Below are positions 18,652 to 21,265 of a stretch of DNA of 21,265 nucleotides, one piece after another (position 1 is the stretch's first letter; every line of letters starts with the position of its first letter). The stretch spans positions 1 to 21,265 of the forward strand of contig JAGYYN010008348.1 of the NCBI GenBank assembly GCA_021441665.1. Direction: 5' to 3'. The notes under the pieces were generated by a model. That model was not told where the DNA came from and ran no database searches. It saw only the letters and a list, made by a program, of their open reading frames with translations. Source of the DNA: Euplotes cf. woodruffi 2 WChen-2021 (lineage: Eukaryota; Ciliophora; Spirotrichea; Euplotida; Euplotidae). A program made the position numbers and the translations under genes.

Positions 18652-19876
18652 GTGTTTGAATTTAAAATTCAACCATTATTACTCAAAAATATATTATTTT
18701 TGTTTCTGCTATTTTGAGACAATGACCCATTATTAGTCCCACACAGCAATTAATTTTAGCAATCGACAGCTGATTTAAGTAAAGTATGAGAATACAAGTG
18801 CTGCTTAAATTTGATAAATTAATAATAAATAATTAATATGTGGATTGAATCTGAATGAATAACAATAAAATGTATTATTTAGGTTATTAAATAAACACAG
18901 CTAGATTAGCAAAGTTTTAGCTTGAGACATTTAATATAGCTACTATGATCTGAATAAATTTTAATTCTAATGTATTTTCAGTTTTTGAAAAATAGTACTA
19001 AACTTATTTTTTAGTTACGTTTTATTATGAAAATAAAAAATAGAAAGATTATTATATTAATTGACTCCTCAATATTGAGTTTTATTAATTTTTAGTGTAT
19101 TTTTTATGAATAGAAATTGTGTAAGATATCTAAAATATTTATCTATTTGAGCTTTTAAATATCTCAAATTAGATTAGCTCAACTGTATAGTGTTATTGAT
19201 ATCGAGTTTACAAAGTTAACTTGCAATATTTTTTATTTTTTTAATTCATTCTTTATATTAACTTTATTAAGTAATTTTTTTTTTGATTTACGATAATTTG
19301 ATTTGAGTTCAGACTAATTCAAATTTTTAATTTCGACAAATTTAAATATACTAAAAGTAACTTTCAATTATATTAAAAAATTACAGTTTTTATTTTTAAT
19401 AAAATTTGATTTGTTTTAAATCTAATTGAAAAATAATACAATTCTTTTAAAAATAAAAAACATAAAACCAATACTAATCAATATTCAAAAATCCAGTTCA
19501 TATCCATTTTTTCTATATAAAATCCACATTTATCCTTAACCAAACAACAACCCCAATTTGGACTGTCTTTAACATCTAAATCAAAAACAAAAAAGCACAA
19601 AGCAGTCCTGGCACACCCAAAACTTTATAAATCCTTTTCGCACAGATTTACCTGCACCATCAGCTAGTTTTATCAACTCAATCTATCTGGAGTACTTCGT
19701 ATCAAGCCAAAAATCTCAATATAAAACCCGGTAAGCCGAATGAGCCTGAATCCAGCTAAACCCTCTTCTAAATTGATATAAGTCTGAATGTAAAACTAAA
19801 ATTTATCTAAAATATAAATAACGACTAGCAGTCCTGTTTATTTCGATTGTGTATTGGTGTCTCTCGAACTCGCAAA
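18652..19876. other. Long AT-rich spacer with a C-rich patch
   Basis: 18652-19490 is nearly pure A/T with no gene seen. 19490-19790 is C-rich on the plus strand. Its minus strand has protein-like open stretches under the Euplotes code (for example SWIQAHSAYRVLYCDFWLDT in about 19690-19770), so exons of the neighbouring minus gene may lie here. They could not be joined with confidence. Confidence 0.45.
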
Positions 19877-19946
19877 TTACAGAATGTATTTGTATCTAAA
19901 TACTAAAAACTTAAAAAACCAGTATTGAAACTCAAAGTCCGATGTT

Positions 19947-20258
19947 TTAGTCCCAATCGTGAAATCAGATGCACGGCCGTCGGTAGGGCAGGCTCCAGCT
20001 GTCGTAATAGTTGGATATCTTTCAGTAAACTTTAGCTGTGAAGTTTTTGATTTGCATTCAAAAATTGAGTATTTGGATTAGAGCAATCGAGATGAGAAAT
20101 ACATGAATCATTTTGACTGTTTCTTCGTAGCGCTCGGATAGCTCTACGAGAGACTCTTCGAAGTATAATAAACTTATGTATATTGTGTGGGCAATCATAC
20201 CGATCAGCAGAAGTGATAATGACGTAATACTAATCATTTTAGTAATCTGACCAAACAT
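19947..20258 (-). CDS. Small two-helix membrane protein, possibly longer
   Basis: 103 residues when TGA is read as Cys; a standard-code reading would stop at 66. Hydrophobic helices lie at ~8-30 (ISITSLSLLLIGMIAHTIYI) and ~48-66 (MIHVFLISIALIQILNF). A polar segment (FEESLVELSERYEE) separates them. A Tyr/Trp-rich tail (YYDSWSLPYRRP, FHDWD) follows. The frame ends at GAC-TAA-A (19949). A +1 there stays open to about 19877 (KTSDFEFQYWFFKFLVF), then possibly further, so the true end is uncertain. The family is not recognised. Confidence 0.6.
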
Positions 20259-20761
20259 TTTCTTATATCTACATTAGAAACTGTCAATAATTAAAACCTC
20301 AGATTTTAGTGAAATTTGCAAATTTTTTGAGCAATTATTTACGATAAAAAAGAATCAGATTCGTAATGATAAATATTTGAATGAGTTTTATTTTCGATGA
20401 TTCAAAGCCTGAGCTGATAACTAGCATTTAGATATTCTGATATCGGCAGAGTTATTACTTTTATTTACTTTTTATTTCAGTTCAATTCAATATATTTTTC
20501 TGTGAAAATGCAAATAGTTAGCTCTGGGCTGTAAAGTCAATTAATAGTATTTTTGATTTAATCAAACCTCGATTGTGCTTTAGAGATTAAGGGATTTAAG
20601 CATAACAAAAAGCGCTGTTTTTATTATTTATGATTTTACTGAGCACTATAAAATTACTTTGGCTTGAAGTTTATTTACGAACAAATTTAGGAATCAAAAA
20701 ATAAATTCACTAATTTATAATATTTAACTGAGAATGATATAAAATTTATAATATTTTTAAG
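20259..20761. other. AT-rich divergent spacer
   Basis: About 500 bp between divergent genes. No ORF or repeat could be supported. Contains overlapping TTCAAT motifs near 20484-20492. Confidence 0.55.
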
Positions 20762-21265
20762 ATGGTCAAGTTATTTGCTGAGATCGACGAAAAAATGCAA
20801 AAACTGCTTGAGGACGGCTTCATTGCAAGAGATGGGTTCTTCATAAAGGCCAAAGGAAAGAACTACGACGTGACAACTCGAGTTAACGAAAATAAGCCAG
20901 AAATTGAGTTCCATTTCAAGCATAAGCATTCTGTGCAAGATATTAAAGTTAAAAGTGACTTCACTCTGAGATCAAGCGGAAACCACACTATTGAATCTCA
21001 CAATAAGCTTGATAAGGTAGTGAAAAAGACGTGGATTAGACATTCGCTCAACTGGAACAGCTCTGTATCTGACTTCGACTACTTATTCTCGCTCAACTCG
21101 AAGTATTACAAAAGATTCAACACAAGACTTGATGCTCAATACTTCAAAGGAGGTGAATGGACTTTAACTCCTCATTTGGCATACAAGATATGCAAAGGAA
21201 GTTCATTTGTCACTGATGCGTCATACGATGGAGCGAAGCGTGAATTGAACTCGTTGAACTTTGGA
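20762..21265 (+). CDS. Beta-strand-rich protein, possibly a mitochondrial porin (VDAC-like), 3' end off the window
   Basis: The first 168 codons are open to the window edge with no stop and no TGA. It starts MVKLFAEIDEKMQKLLEDGF, a short amphipathic helix. Alternating polar/hydrophobic strands follow (GFFIKAKGKNYDVTTRV, PEIEFHFKHKH, IKVKSDFTLRSS, WIRHSLNWNSS, FDYLFSLNSKYYKRF, TRLDAQYF, WTLTPHLAYKI). An N-terminal helix then repeated ~10-residue beta hairpins is the VDAC/porin_3 pattern, but no diagnostic motif is visible. The assignment rests on architecture alone. Codon choice is GC-rich like the kelch gene, suggesting a well-expressed gene. Confidence 0.6.
   Translation, partial: MVKLFAEIDEKMQKLLEDGFIARDGFFIKAKGKNYDVTTRVNENKPEIEFHFKHKHSVQDIKVKSDFTLRSSGNHTIESHNKLDKVVKKTWIRHSLNWNSSVSDFDYLFSLNSKYYKRFNTRLDAQYFKGGEWTLTPHLAYKICKGSSFVTDASYDGAKRELNSLNFG

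Noticed and set aside
1-21265. Chromosome-breakage motif matches (HATTGAAaHH), e.g. 4027-4036, 7610-7601, 11882-11891, 11926-11935, 19424-19433
   Set aside because: In DNA this AT-rich about this many matches are expected by chance, and two lie inside a gene's intron.
1-21265. Telomere repeats, CRISPR arrays, rRNA or transposase genes
   Set aside because: No C4A4/G4T4 run, no regularly spaced repeats, no rRNA-like or transposase-like sequence was seen.

Overview
This window comes from a euplotid ciliate, almost certainly Euplotes. Three features read directly from the sequence say so. (1) UGA is cysteine: in a clearly recognisable HAP2/GCS1 gene, in-frame TGA codons fall on the family's conserved cysteines, while TGG encodes tryptophan. 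(2) Genes are interrupted by in-frame TAA/TAG that must be passed by +1 (sometimes apparently +2) frameshifting, very often at AAA-TAA. This is the known Euplotes behaviour in which internal stops are shifted through and termination happens only near the poly(A) tail. (3) Introns are tiny, many of 25-30 nt. There are no C4A4/G4T4 telomere repeats, and about nine genes lie on 21 kb. Because Euplotes somatic chromosomes are mostly gene-sized, this is more likely a germline (micronuclear) contig or an unusually long chromosome than a typical nanochromosome. A 170-bp TA-bounded insert in HAP2 fits a germline internal eliminated sequence (IES).

Layout: ~3302-<1 (minus) is a large tandem cyclic-nucleotide-binding-domain protein needing about 11 frameshifts. 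4228-3640 (minus) is a GC-rich stretch with unresolved coding potential. 4230-5127 is AT-rich spacer. 7589-5128 (minus) is the gamete fusogen HAP2/GCS1 in about seven exons. 7636-8929 (plus) is an unknown basic protein with two frameshifts, divergent from HAP2 across only 46 bp. 9074-14153 (plus) is a ~1,077-residue multi-KH protein ending in a PARP/ADP-ribosyltransferase-like domain that has lost the HGT signature. 15730-14363 (minus) is a coiled-coil protein with one frameshift. 16030-16785 (plus) is a multipass membrane protein. 17149-18651 (plus) is a B-box/coiled-coil/kelch protein. 20258-19947 (minus) is a small membrane protein that may extend further. 20762-end (plus) is the 5' part of a beta-strand-rich, possibly porin-like protein.

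The genes do not form an operon or an obvious pathway. The main biological interest is the density of obligatory frameshifts, candidate +2 sites of the form NTA-TAR, the HAP2 gene with its candidate IES, and a KH-PARP with a degenerate catalytic motif. All exon joins were made by hand: phase is consistent at every join listed as firm, and uncertain joins are flagged.
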